64,000 nucleotides of DNA, from positions 2,239,501 to 2,303,500 of the forward strand of contig NC_071340.1 of the NCBI RefSeq assembly GCF_027744825.2, written 5' to 3'. Source of the DNA: Synchiropus splendidus. Its lineage: Eukaryota; Chordata; Actinopteri; Syngnathiformes; Callionymidae. Both the position numbers and the translations under genes were made by a program. The notes under the pieces were generated by a model. The model saw only the letters and a list, made by a program, of their open reading frames with translations, was not told where the DNA came from and did no database searches. Below, one piece after another: positions 11,403 through 23,890 of this stretch; within the stretch, counting starts at the first letter, position 1; every line of letters begins with the position of its first letter.

Positions 11403-13670
11403 TCAACATTTTTATGTTTGGCGTTGCGGAATCGACCTTATCTCAGGCTGAAAACGCGTTTTACGCATTGTGCAATAACTATGCAGGGAAGATTCAGAAC
11501 ATGGAATTTACACTACCCACTATATCTGAAAGGGTCTTTCTAGTATTTGCACATCAAATCTAAGCTGTCTGAAGTGTATTTCGAAAGTTAACAACATTTT
11601 TATGTTTGGCGTTCTAGAACCCACCTTATCTCAGGCCGAAAATGCGTTTTCTGCATTGTGCCATAACTTTACAGGGAAGGTTCAGAACATAAAATTTTCA
11701 CCTGCCACTATATCAGAAAGGGTCTTTCTAGTAGTTGCACATCAAATCTAAGCTGTCTGATGTGTTTTCCCAAAGATATCAACATTTTTATGTTTGGTGT
11801 TCCGGAATCGACCTTATCTCAGGCTGAAAACGCGTTTTACGCATTGTGCCATGACTATGCAGGGAAGATTCAGAACATGGAATTTTCACTACCCACTATA
11901 TCAGAAAGGGTCTTTCTAGTATTTGCACATCAAATCTAAGCTGTCTGAAGTGTATTTCGAAAGTTAACAACATTTTTATGTTTGGCGTTCTAGAACCCAC
12001 CTTATCTCAGGCTGAAAATGCGTTTTCTGCATTGTGCCATAACTTTGCAGGGAAGCTTCAGAACATAAAATTTTCACCTGCCACTATATCAGAAAGGGTC
12101 TTTCTAGTAGTTGCACATCAAATCTAAGCTGTCTGATGTGTTTTCCCAAAGATATCAACATTTTTATGTTTGGCGTTCCGTAATCGACCTTATCTCAGGC
12201 TGAAAACGCGTTTTACGCATTGTGCCATAACTTTGCAGGGAAGATTCAGAACATGGAATTTTCACTACCCACTATAGCAGAAAGGGTCTTTCTGGTATTT
12301 GCACATCAAATCTAAGCTGTCTGAAGTGTATTTCGAAAGTTATCAATGTTTTTATGTTTGGCGTTCTAGAACCCACCTTATGTCAGGCTGAAAATGCGTT
12401 TTCTGCATTGTGCCATAACTTTGCAGGGAAGCTTCAGAACATGAAATTTTCACCTCCCACAATAGTAGAAAGGGTGTTTCTAGTTGTTGCATTTCAAATC
12501 TAAGCTGTCTGAAGTGATTTTCCAAAGTTATCAACATTTTTATGTTTGGCGTTGCGGAATCGACCTTATCTCAGGCTGAAAACGCGTTTTACGCATTGTG
12601 CCATAACTATGCAGGGAAGATTCAGAACATGGAATTTTCACTACCCACTATATCAGAAAGGGTCTTTCTAGTATTTGCACATCAAATCTAAGCTGTCTGA
12701 AGTGTATTTCGAAAGTTAACAACATTTTTATGTTTGCCGTTCTAGAACCCACCTTATCTCAGGCTGAAAATGCGTCTTCTGCATTGTGCCATAACTTTGC
12801 AGGGAAGCTTCAGAACATGAAATTTTCACCTCCCACAATAGCAGAAAGGGTGTTTCTAGTTGTTGCATTTCAAATCTAAGCTGTCTGAAGTGATTTTCCA
12901 AAGTTATCAACATTTTTATGTTTGGCGTTGCGGAATCGACCTTATCTCAGTCTGAAAACGCGTTTTACGCATTGTGCCATAACTATGCAGGGAAGATTCA
13001 GAACATGGAATTTTGACTACCCACTATATCAGAAAGGGTCTTTCTAGTATTTGCACATCAAATCTAAGCTGTCTGAAGTGTATTTCGAAAGTCAACAACA
13101 TTTTTATGTTTGGCGTTCTAGAACCCACCTTATCTCTGGCTGAAAATGCGTTTTCTGCATTGTGCCATAACTTTGCAGGGAAGCTTCATAATATAAAATT
13201 TTCACCTGCCACTATATCAGAAAGGGTCTTTCTAGTAGTTGCACATCAAATCTAAGCTGTCTGATGTGTTTTCCCAAAGATATCAACATTTTTATGTTTG
13301 GCGTTCCGGAATCGACCTTATCTCAGGCTGAAAACGCGTTTTACGCATTGTGCCATAACTTTGCAGGGAAGATTCAGAACATGGAATTTTCACTACCCAC
13401 TATAGCAGAAAGGGTCTTTCTGGTATTTGCACATCAAATCTAAGCTGTCTGAAGTGTATTTCGAAAGTTATCAACATTTTTATGTTTGGCGTTCTAGAAC
13501 CCACCTTATGTCAGGCTGAAAATGCGTTTTCTGCATTGTGCCATAAATTTGCAGGGAAGCTTCAGAACATGAAATTTTCACTACCCACTGTAGCAGAAAG
13601 GGTGTTTCTAGTTGTTGCATTTCAAATCTAAGCTGTCTGAAGTGTTTTTCCAAAGTTATCAACATTTTTA
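11403..13670 (+). repeat. Regular dimeric HOR, 376-bp period, six units
   Basis: GGGAAGATTCAG marker monomers occur with GATT at 11491, 11867, 12243, 12619, 12995 and 13371, each exactly 376 bp (2 x 188) apart. Each unit pairs one monomer of the CGGAATCGACC / AAAACGCGTTTTACGC / GATTCAG / CACTACCC type with one of the TCTAGAACCCACC / AAAATGCG / AAGCTTCAG type. The copies differ by a few substitutions. This is the most regular short-period HOR in the window. Confidence 0.93.
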
Positions 13671-13840
13671 TGTTTGGCGTTCCGGAATCGACCTTGTCTC
13701 AGGCTGAAAACGTGTTTTTCGCATTATGCCATAAATTCGCTGGGAAGCATCAGAACATGAAATTTTCACTTGCCACTATAGCAGAAAGGGTCTTTCTAGT
13801 AGTTTCACATCAAATCTAGGCTGTCAGAAGTGTTTTTCCA
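13671..13840 (+). repeat. Single divergent monomer between HOR blocks
   Basis: One monomer with GAAAACGTGTTTTTCGC, a GAAGCATCAG word in place of the HindIII site, and TAGTTTCACATC. It separates the dimer block from the 8-mer block. Confidence 0.7.
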
Positions 13841-14815
13841 AAGTTATCAACATTTTTATGTTTGGCGTTCCGGAATCGACCTTATCTCAGGCTGAAAACG
13901 CTTTTTCCGCATTATGCCATAAATTCGCAGGGAAGCTAAAAAACAGGAAATTTTCACCTCCCACTATAGCAGAAAGGGTCTTTCTAGTTTTTGCACATCA
14001 AATCTAAGCTGTCTGAAGTGTTTTTCCAAAGTTATCAACATTTTTATGTTTGGTGTTCCGGAATCGACCTTTTCTCAGGCTCAAAACGCGTTTTTCGCAT
14101 TGTGCCATAAATTTGCAAGGAAGCTTCAGACCATGAAATTTTCACTTGCCACTACAGCAGAAATCGTCTTTCTAGTAGTTGCACGTCAAATCTGAGCTGT
14201 CTGAAGTGTTTTTCTGAAGCTATCAACTTTTTTATGTATGGCGTTCCGGAATCAACCTTATCTCAGCCTGAAAACGAGTTTTCTGCATTGTACCATAACT
14301 TTGCAGGGACGCTTCAGAACATGAAATTTTCACTTCCCACTATATCAGAAAGGGTCTTTCTAGTAGTTGCACATCTAATCTAAGCTGTCTGAAGTGTTTT
14401 TCAAAAGTTATCAACATTTTTATGTTTGGCGTTCCGGAATCGACCTTATCTCAGGCTATAAACGCGTTTTCTGCATTGTGCCATAACTTTGCAGGGAAGC
14501 TTCAGAACATGGAATTTTCACTACCCACTATAGCAGAAAGGGTCTTTCTGGAATTTGCACATCAAATCTAAGCTGTCTGAAGTGTATTTCGAAAGTTATC
14601 AACATTTTTATGTTTGGCGTTCCGGAACCCACCTCATGTCTGGCTGAAAATGCGTTTTCTGTATTGTGCCATGACTTTGCAGAGAAGCTTCAGAACATGA
14701 AATTTTCACCTCCCACTACAGCAAAAAGGGTCTTTCAAGTAGTCGCACATCAAATCTCAGCTGTCTGAAGTGTTTTTCAAATGTTATCAACATTTTTATG
14801 TTTGGCGTTCCGGAA
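13841..14815 (+). repeat. 8-mer HOR, copy A
   Basis: About 5.2 monomers matching 15347-16321 at an offset of about 1,506 bp (8 x 188 plus 2). Shared rare words include GGGAAGCTAAAAAACA, CAGACCATG, GAAATCGTC and TTCAAATGTTATC. A few substitutions separate the copies, for example AAACAGG against AAACATG near 13942. Confidence 0.9.
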
Positions 14816-15346
14816 TCGACCTTATCTCAGGCTATAAACGCGTTTTCTGCATTGTGCCATAACTTTGCAGGGAAGCTTCTGAACATGAAATTTTCACCTC
14901 CCACTATAACAGAAAGGGTCTTTCTAGTAGTTGCACATCAAATCTAAGTTGTCTGCAGTTTTTTTCCAAAGTTATCAATATTTTTATGTTTCGCGTTTCC
15001 GGAATCGACCTTATCTCAGGCTGAAAACGCCTTTTTCGGCGTCTGCCAAAAAATTTGCAGGGAAGCTTCAGAACATGAAATTTTCACCAGCCACTGTAGC
15101 AGAAATGGTCTTTCTAGTAGTTGCACATCAAATCTAAGCTGTCTGAAGTGTCTTTAGATAGTTATCAACATTTTTATGTTTGGCGTTCCGGAACCCACCT
15201 TATGTCAGGCTGAAAATGCGTTTTCTGCATTGTGCCATAACTTTGCAGAGAAGCTTCAGAACATGGAATTTTCACTACGCACTATAGCAGAAAGGGTCTT
15301 TCTAGTAGTTGCACGTCAAATCTAAGCTGTCTGAAGTGTATTTCGA
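14816..15346 (+). repeat. Non-duplicated part of the 8-mer unit
   Basis: About three monomers lie between the two homologous 8-mer segments, including one with TCGGCGTCTGCC near 15036 and one with TCTTTAGATAGTTATC near 15150. They are ordinary family members with no close copy noticed nearby. Confidence 0.75.
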
Positions 15347-16321
15347 AAGTTATCAACATTTTTATGTTTGGCGTTCCGGAATCGACCTTATCTCAGGCTG
15401 AAAACGCTTTTTCCGCATTATGCCATAAATTCGCAGGGAAGCTAAAAAACATGAAATTTTCACCTCCCACTATAGCAGAAAGGGTCTTTCTAGTTTTTGC
15501 ACATCAAATCTAAGCTGTCTGAAGTGTTTTTCCAAAGTTATCAACATTTTTATGTTTGGTGTTCCGGAATCGACCTTTTCTCAGGCTGAAAACGCGTTTT
15601 TCGCATTGTGCCATAAATTTGCAAGGAAGCTTCAGACCATGAAATTTTCACTTGCCACTACAGCAGAAATCGTCTTTCTAGTAGTTGCACGTCAAATCTG
15701 AGCTGTCTGAAGTGTTTTTCTGAAGCTATCAACTTTTTTATGTATGGCGTTCCGGAATCGACCTTATCTCAGCCAGAAAACGAGTTTTCTGCATTGTACC
15801 ATAACTTTGCAGGGACGCTTCAGAACATGAAATTTTCACTTCCCACTATATCAGAAAGGGTCTTTCTAGTAGTTGCACATCTAATCTAAGCTGTCTGAAG
15901 TGTTTTTCAAAAGTTATCAACATTTTTATATTTGGCGTTCCGGAATCGACCTTATCTCAGGCTATAAACGCGTTTTCTGCATTGTGCCATAACTTTGCAG
16001 GGAAGCTTCAGAACATGGAATTTTCACTACCCACTATAGCAGAAAGGGTCTTTCTGGTATTTGCACATCAAATCTAAGCTGTCTGAAGTGTATTTCGAAA
16101 GTTATCAACATTTTTATGTTTGGCGTTCCGGAACCCACCTCATGTCTGGCTGAAAATGCTTTTTCTGTATTGTGCCTTGACTTTGCAGAGAAGCTTCAGA
16201 ACATGAAATTTTCACCTCCCACTACAGCAAAAAGGGTCTTTCAAGTAGTCGCACATCAAATCTCAGCTGTCTGAAGTGTTTTTCAAATGTTATCAACATT
16301 TTTATGTTTGGCGTTCCGGAA
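15347..16321 (+). repeat. 8-mer HOR, copy B
   Basis: Second copy of 13841-14815, in the same order. The shared segment ends where GGAATCGACC (copy A) becomes GGAACCCACC (copy B), just after TTCAAATGTTATC. Confidence 0.9.
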
Positions 16322-18250
16322 CCCACCTTAAGTCAGGCTGAAAATGCGTTTTTCGGAGTATGCCATAAATTTGCAGGGAAGCTTCAGAACATGAAATTTT
16401 CACCTCCCACTATAGCAGAAAGGGTCTTTCTAGTAGTTGCACATCAAATCTCAGCTGTCTGAAGTGTTTTTCCAAAGTTATCAACATTTTTATGTTTGGC
16501 GTTCGATTATCGACCTTATCTAATGTTGAAAACGCGCTTTCTGCATTGTGCCATAACTTTGCAGGGCAGCTTAAGAACATGCATTTTTCACATCCCACTA
16601 CTGCAGAAATGGTTTTTTCTAGTAGTTGCTCATCAAATCTAAGCTGTCTGAAGTGTTTTCCAAAGTTATCAACATTTTTATGTTTGGCGTTCCGAAACCC
16701 ACCTTATCTCATGCTGAAAACGCGTTTTCTGCTTCGTGCCATAACTTTGCAGGGATGCTTCAGAACAGGAAATTTTCACATCCCACAACAGCAGAGAGGG
16801 TTTTTTCTAGTAGTTGCACATCAAATCTAAGCTGTCTGAAGTGTTTATCCAAAGTTATCAACGTTTTTATGTTTGGCGTTCCGGAATCGACCTTATCTCA
16901 GGCTGAAAACGTGTTTTCTGCATTGTGCCATAACTTTGCAGGGAAGCTTCAGAACATGAAATGTTCACCTCCCACTATAGGAGAAAGGGTCTTTCTAGTC
17001 GTTGCACATCAAATCTAAGCTGTCTGATGTGTTTTTCCAACGTTATCAACATTTTTATGTTTGGCGTTCGATAATCGACCTTATCTCAGGCTGAACACGC
17101 GTTTTCTGCATTGTGCCATAACTTTGCAGAGAAGCTTCAGAACATGAAATTTTCACCTCCCACTATATCAGAAAGAGTCTTTCTAGTAGTTGCTCATCAA
17201 ATCTAAGCTGTCTGAAGTGTTTTTCCAAAGTTATCAACATTTTTATGTTTGGCCTTCCGGAACCCACCTTATCTCAGGCTGAAAAAGCGTTTTCTGCATT
17301 GTGCCGTAACTTTGCAGGGAAGCTTCAGAACATGCATTTTTCACATCCCACAACAGCAGAGTGGGTTTTTTCTAGTAGTTGCACATCAAATCTAAGCTGT
17401 CTGACGTGTTTATCCAAAGTTATCAACGTTTTTATGCTTGGCTTTCCGGAATCGACCTTATCTCAGGCTGAAAACGTGTTTTCTGCATTGTGACATAACT
17501 TTGCAGGGAAGCTTCAGAACATGAAATTTTCACCTCCAACTATAGGAGAAAGGGTCTTTCTAGTCGTTGCACATCAAATCTAAGCTGTCTGAAGTGTTTT
17601 TCCAACGTTATCAACATTTTTATGTTTGGCGTTCGATAATCGACCTTATCTCAGGCTGAAAACGCGCTTTCTGCATTGTGCCATAACTTTGCAGAGAAGC
17701 TTCAGAACATGAAATTTTCACCTCCCACTACAACAGAAAGGGTCTTTCTAGTAGTTGCACATCAAATCTAAGCGGTCTGAAGTGTTTTTCCAAAGCTATC
17801 AACATTTTTATGTTTGGCGCTGCGGAATCGACCTTATCTCAGGCTGAAAACGCGTTTTACGCATTGTGCCATAACTTTGCAGGGAAGCTTTAGAACATGG
17901 AATTTTCATTACCCACTAAAGCAGAAAGGGTCTTTCTAGTATTTGCACATCAAATCTAAGCTGTCTGAAGTGTATTTTGAAAGTTATCAACATTTTCATG
18001 TTTCGCGTTCCGGAATCGACCTTATCTCAGTCTGAAAACGCGTTTTTCGGAGTATGCCATAAATTTGCAGGGAAGCTTCAGAACATGAAATTTTCACCTC
18101 CCACTATAACAGAAAGGGTCTTTCAAGTAGTTGCACATCAAATCTCAGCTGTCTGAAGCGTTTTTCTGAAGTTATCAACATTTTTATGTTTGGCGTTCGA
18201 TTATCGACCTTATCTCAGGCTGAAAATGCGTTTTCTGCATTTAGCCATAA
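16322..18250 (+). repeat. Trimer-type repeats with GTTCGATNATCGACC monomers
   Basis: A variant box, GTTCGATTATCG or GTTCGATAATCG, replaces GTTCCGGAATCG near 16500, 17065, 17630 and 18195. The spacing is about 565 bp (3 monomers). Companion monomers have CATCCCACAACAGCAG near 16780 and 17344. TCCGGA is lost and GATNATC gained in these copies. Confidence 0.85.
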
Positions 18251-21070
18251 ATTTGCAGGGAACCTTCAAAACATGAAGTTTTCACCTCCCACTGTAGCAG
18301 AAAGGGTCTTTCTAGTTTTTGCATTACAAATCTAAGCTGTCTGAAGTGTTTTTCCAAAGTTATCAACATTTTTATGTTTGGCGTTCCGGAATCGACCTTA
18401 TCTCAGGCTGAAAACGCGTTTTACGCATTGTGCCATTACTTTGCGGGGAAGCTTCAGAACATGAAATTTTCAACTGCCACTACAGCAGAAAGGGTCTTTC
18501 TAGCAGTTGCACATCAAATCTAAGCTCTCTGAAGTGTTTTTCCAAAGTTATCAACATTTTATGTTTGGCGTTCTAGAACCCACCTTATCTCAGGCTGAAA
18601 ATGCGTTTTCTGCATTGTGCCATAACTTTGCAGGGAAGCTTCAGAACATGAAATTTTCACCTCCAACTATAGCAGAAAGGGTCTTTCCAGTAGTTGCACA
18701 TCAAATCTAAGCTGTCTGAAGTTTTTTTTACAAAGTTATCAACATTTTTATGTTTGGGGTTCCGGAATCGACCTTATCTCTGGCTGAAAACGCGTTTTCT
18801 GCATTGTGCCATAAATTTGCAGGGAAGCTTCAGAACATGAAATTTTCACCTGCCACTGTAGCAGAACTGGTCTTTTTAGTAGTTGCACATCAAATCTAAG
18901 CCGTCTGAAGTGTTTTTCTGAAGTTATCAACTTTTTTATGTATGGCGTTCCGGAATCGACCTTATCTCAGCCTGATAACGAGTTTTCTGCATTGTACCAT
19001 AACTTTGCAGGGAAGCTTCAGAACATGAAATTTTCACCTCCCACTATAGCAGAAACGGTCTTTCTCGTAGTTGCACATCAAATCTAAGCGGTCAGAAGTG
19101 TTTTTCCAAAGTTATCAACATTTTTGTGTTTAGCGTTCCGGAACCCACCTTATCTCAGCCTGAAAACGCGTTTTCTGTATTGTGCCATAACTTTGCAGGG
19201 AAGCATCATAACATAAAATTTTCACCTCCCACTAACGTAGAAACGGTCTTTCTAGTAGTTTCACATCAAATCTAAGCTGTCTGCAGTGTTTTTCCAAAGT
19301 TATCAACTTTTTTATGTTTGGCGTTCCGGAACCGACCTTATCTCAGGCTGAAAGCGCGTTTTACGCATTGTGCCAGAACTTTGCAGGGAAGCTTCACAAC
19401 ATGACATTTTCATCTCCCACTATAGCAGGAAGGGTCTTTCTAGTAGTTGCACAACCAATCTTAGCTGTCTGAAGTGTCTTTCCAAAGTTATGAACATTTT
19501 TATGTTTGGCTTTCCGGAATAGACCTTATCTCAGGCTGAAAACGCGTTTTCTGCATTGTGCCATAACTTTGCAGGGAAGCATCAAAACATGAATTTTTCA
19601 CCTCCCACTATAGCAGAAAGGGTCTTTCAAGTAGTTGCACATCAAATCTAAGCTGTCTGAAGTGTTTTTCCAAAGTTATCAACATTTTTATGTTTGGCGT
19701 TCCGGAATCGATCTTATCTCTGGCTAAAAATGCGTTTTCTGCATTGTGCTATAACCTTGCAGGGAAGGTTCAGAACATGACATTTCCACATCCCACTATA
19801 GCAGAAAGGGTCTTTCAAGTAGTTACACATCAAATCTAAGCTGTCTGAAGTGTTTTTCAAAAGTTATCAACATTTTTATGTTTGGCGTTCTAGAACACAC
19901 CTTATCTCATGCTGAAAACGCGTTTTCTGCATTGTGCCATAATTTTGCAGGGAAGCTTCAGAACACGAAATTTTCACCTCCCACTGTATCAGTAATGGTT
20001 TTTCTAGCAGTTGCACATCAAATCTAAGCTGTCTGAAGTGTTTTTCAAAAGTTATCAACTTTTTTATGTTTGGCGTTCCGTACCCGACCTTATCTCAGGC
20101 TGAAAACGCGTTTTTCGCATTGTGCCATAAATTTGCAAGGAAGCTTCAGAACATGAAAATTTCACTTGCCACTACAGCAGAAATCGTCTTTCTAGTAGTT
20201 GCACATCAAATCTAAGCTGTCTGAAGTGTTTTTCCAAAGTTACCAACATTTTTATGTTTGGCGTTCCGGAATCGATCTTATCTCAGGCTAAAAATGCGTT
20301 TTCTGCATTGTGCTATAACTTTGCAGGGAAGGTTCAGAACATGACATTTCCACATCCCACTATAGCAGAAAGGGTCTTTCAAGTAGTTGCACATCAAATC
20401 TAAGCTGTCTGAAGTGTTTTTCAAAAGTTATCAACATTTTTATGTTTGGCGTTCTAGAACACACCTTATCTCATGCTGAAAACGCGTTTTCTGCATTGTG
20501 CCATAATTTTGCAGGGAAGCTTCAGAACACGAAATTTTCAACTCCCACTGTATCAGAAATGGTCTTTCTAGCAGTTGCACATCAAATCTAAGCTGTCTGA
20601 AGTGTTTTTCAAAAGTTATCAACTTTTTTATGTTTGGCGTACCGGAACCGACCTTATCTCAGGCTGAAAACGCGTTTTTCGCATTGTGCCATAAATTTGC
20701 AAGGAAGCTTCAGAACATGAAAATTTCACTTGCCACTACAGCAGAAATCGTCTTTCTAGTAGTTGCACATCAAATCTAAGCTGTCTGAAGTGTTTTTCCA
20801 AAGTTATCAACATTTTTATGTTTGGCGTTCCGGAATCGATCTTATCTCAGGCTAAAAATGCGTTTTCTGCATTGTGCTATAACTTTGCAGGGAAGGTTCA
20901 GAACATGACATTTCCACATCCCACTATAGCAGAAAGGGTCTTTCAAGTAGTTGCACATCAAATCTAAGCTGTCTGAAGTGTTTTTCAAAAGTTATCAACA
21001 TTTTTATGTTTGGCGTTCTAGAACACACCTTATCTCATGCTGAAAACGCGTTTTCTGCATTGTGCCATAA
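18251..21070 (+). repeat. 15-mer HOR, copy A (2,820 bp)
   Basis: This segment matches 21071-23890 at an offset of exactly 2,820 bp (15 x 188). Comparing the two copies by eye I found three mismatches, at 18758, 19018 and 20758, and no indel, so they are about 99.9% identical. The breakpoint lies inside the shared word TTTGCAGGGAA, as expected of unequal exchange in register. The unit itself contains an older 3-mer repeat. Confidence 0.96.
19690..21070 (+). repeat. Nested trimer repeat (564 bp) inside the 15-mer
   Basis: The monomer with TCTAGAACACACC and CTCATGCTG recurs near 19889, 20453 and 21017, every 564 bp (3 x 188). The monomers with GGAATCGATC and CAAGGAAGC travel with it. The same arrangement is present in the second 15-mer copy (22510-23890), so the trimer amplification came first. 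Confidence 0.9.
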
Positions 21071-23890
21071 TTTTGCAGGGAACCTTCAAAACATGAAGTT
21101 TTCACCTCCCACTGTAGCAGAAAGGGTCTTTCTAGTTTTTGCATTACAAATCTAAGCTGTCTGAAGTGTTTTTCCAAAGTTATCAACATTTTTATGTTTG
21201 GCGTTCCGGAATCGACCTTATCTCAGGCTGAAAACGCGTTTTACGCATTGTGCCATTACTTTGCGGGGAAGCTTCAGAACATGAAATTTTCAACTGCCAC
21301 TACAGCAGAAAGGGTCTTTCTAGCAGTTGCACATCAAATCTAAGCTCTCTGAAGTGTTTTTCCAAAGTTATCAACATTTTATGTTTGGCGTTCTAGAACC
21401 CACCTTATCTCAGGCTGAAAATGCGTTTTCTGCATTGTGCCATAACTTTGCAGGGAAGCTTCAGAACATGAAATTTTCACCTCCAACTATAGCAGAAAGG
21501 GTCTTTCCAGTAGTTGCACATCAAATCTAAGCTGTCTGAAGTTTTTTTTACAAAGTTATCAACATTTTTATGTTTGGCGTTCCGGAATCGACCTTATCTC
21601 TGGCTGAAAACGCGTTTTCTGCATTGTGCCATAAATTTGCAGGGAAGCTTCAGAACATGAAATTTTCACCTGCCACTGTAGCAGAACTGGTCTTTTTAGT
21701 AGTTGCACATCAAATCTAAGCCGTCTGAAGTGTTTTTCTGAAGTTATCAACTTTTTTATGTATGGCGTTCCGGAATCGACCTTATCTCAGCCTGATAACG
21801 AGTTTTCTGCATTGTACCATAACTTTGCAGGGAAGCTACAGAACATGAAATTTTCACCTCCCACTATAGCAGAAACGGTCTTTCTCGTAGTTGCACATCA
21901 AATCTAAGCGGTCAGAAGTGTTTTTCCAAAGTTATCAACATTTTTGTGTTTAGCGTTCCGGAACCCACCTTATCTCAGCCTGAAAACGCGTTTTCTGTAT
22001 TGTGCCATAACTTTGCAGGGAAGCATCATAACATAAAATTTTCACCTCCCACTAACGTAGAAACGGTCTTTCTAGTAGTTTCACATCAAATCTAAGCTGT
22101 CTGCAGTGTTTTTCCAAAGTTATCAACTTTTTTATGTTTGGCGTTCCGGAACCGACCTTATCTCAGGCTGAAAGCGCGTTTTACGCATTGTGCCAGAACT
22201 TTGCAGGGAAGCTTCACAACATGACATTTTCATCTCCCACTATAGCAGGAAGGGTCTTTCTAGTAGTTGCACAACCAATCTTAGCTGTCTGAAGTGTCTT
22301 TCCAAAGTTATGAACATTTTTATGTTTGGCTTTCCGGAATAGACCTTATCTCAGGCTGAAAACGCGTTTTCTGCATTGTGCCATAACTTTGCAGGGAAGC
22401 ATCAAAACATGAATTTTTCACCTCCCACTATAGCAGAAAGGGTCTTTCAAGTAGTTGCACATCAAATCTAAGCTGTCTGAAGTGTTTTTCCAAAGTTATC
22501 AACATTTTTATGTTTGGCGTTCCGGAATCGATCTTATCTCTGGCTAAAAATGCGTTTTCTGCATTGTGCTATAACCTTGCAGGGAAGGTTCAGAACATGA
22601 CATTTCCACATCCCACTATAGCAGAAAGGGTCTTTCAAGTAGTTACACATCAAATCTAAGCTGTCTGAAGTGTTTTTCAAAAGTTATCAACATTTTTATG
22701 TTTGGCGTTCTAGAACACACCTTATCTCATGCTGAAAACGCGTTTTCTGCATTGTGCCATAATTTTGCAGGGAAGCTTCAGAACACGAAATTTTCACCTC
22801 CCACTGTATCAGTAATGGTTTTTCTAGCAGTTGCACATCAAATCTAAGCTGTCTGAAGTGTTTTTCAAAAGTTATCAACTTTTTTATGTTTGGCGTTCCG
22901 TACCCGACCTTATCTCAGGCTGAAAACGCGTTTTTCGCATTGTGCCATAAATTTGCAAGGAAGCTTCAGAACATGAAAATTTCACTTGCCACTACAGCAG
23001 AAATCGTCTTTCTAGTAGTTGCACATCAAATCTAAGCTGTCTGAAGTGTTTTTCCAAAGTTACCAACATTTTTATGTTTGGCGTTCCGGAATCGATCTTA
23101 TCTCAGGCTAAAAATGCGTTTTCTGCATTGTGCTATAACTTTGCAGGGAAGGTTCAGAACATGACATTTCCACATCCCACTATAGCAGAAAGGGTCTTTC
23201 AAGTAGTTGCACATCAAATCTAAGCTGTCTGAAGTGTTTTTCAAAAGTTATCAACATTTTTATGTTTGGCGTTCTAGAACACACCTTATCTCATGCTGAA
23301 AACGCGTTTTCTGCATTGTGCCATAATTTTGCAGGGAAGCTTCAGAACACGAAATTTTCAACTCCCACTGTATCAGAAATGGTCTTTCTAGCAGTTGCAC
23401 ATCAAATCTAAGCTGTCTGAAGTGTTTTTCAAAAGTTATCAACTTTTTTATGTTTGGCGTACCGGAACCGACCTTATCTCAGGCTGAAAACGCGTTTTTC
23501 GCATTGTGCCATAAATTTGCAAGGAAGCTTCAGAACATGAAAATTTCACTTGCCACTACAGCAGAAATCGTCTTTCTCGTAGTTGCACATCAAATCTAAG
23601 CTGTCTGAAGTGTTTTTCCAAAGTTATCAACATTTTTATGTTTGGCGTTCCGGAATCGATCTTATCTCAGGCTAAAAATGCGTTTTCTGCATTGTGCTAT
23701 AACTTTGCAGGGAAGGTTCAGAACATGACATTTCCACATCCCACTATAGCAGAAAGGGTCTTTCAAGTAGTTGCACATCAAATCTAAGCTGTCTGAAGTG
23801 TTTTTCAAAAGTTATCAACATTTTTATGTTTGGCGTTCTAGAACACACCTTATCTCATGCTGAAAACGCGTTTTCTGCATTGTGCCATAA
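21071..23890 (+). repeat. 15-mer HOR, copy B (2,820 bp)
   Basis: Second, nearly identical copy of 18251-21070. Right after this copy the sequence reads AAGCTTCAGAACACG rather than returning to AACCTTCAAAACATG, which fixes the end of the duplication to within about 12 bp. Confidence 0.96.

Noticed and set aside
18251..23890. Treating the near-identical 2,820 bp copies as certain biology
   Set aside because: At about 99.9% identity an assembly duplication cannot be excluded from sequence alone. It is reported as a duplication with that caveat.
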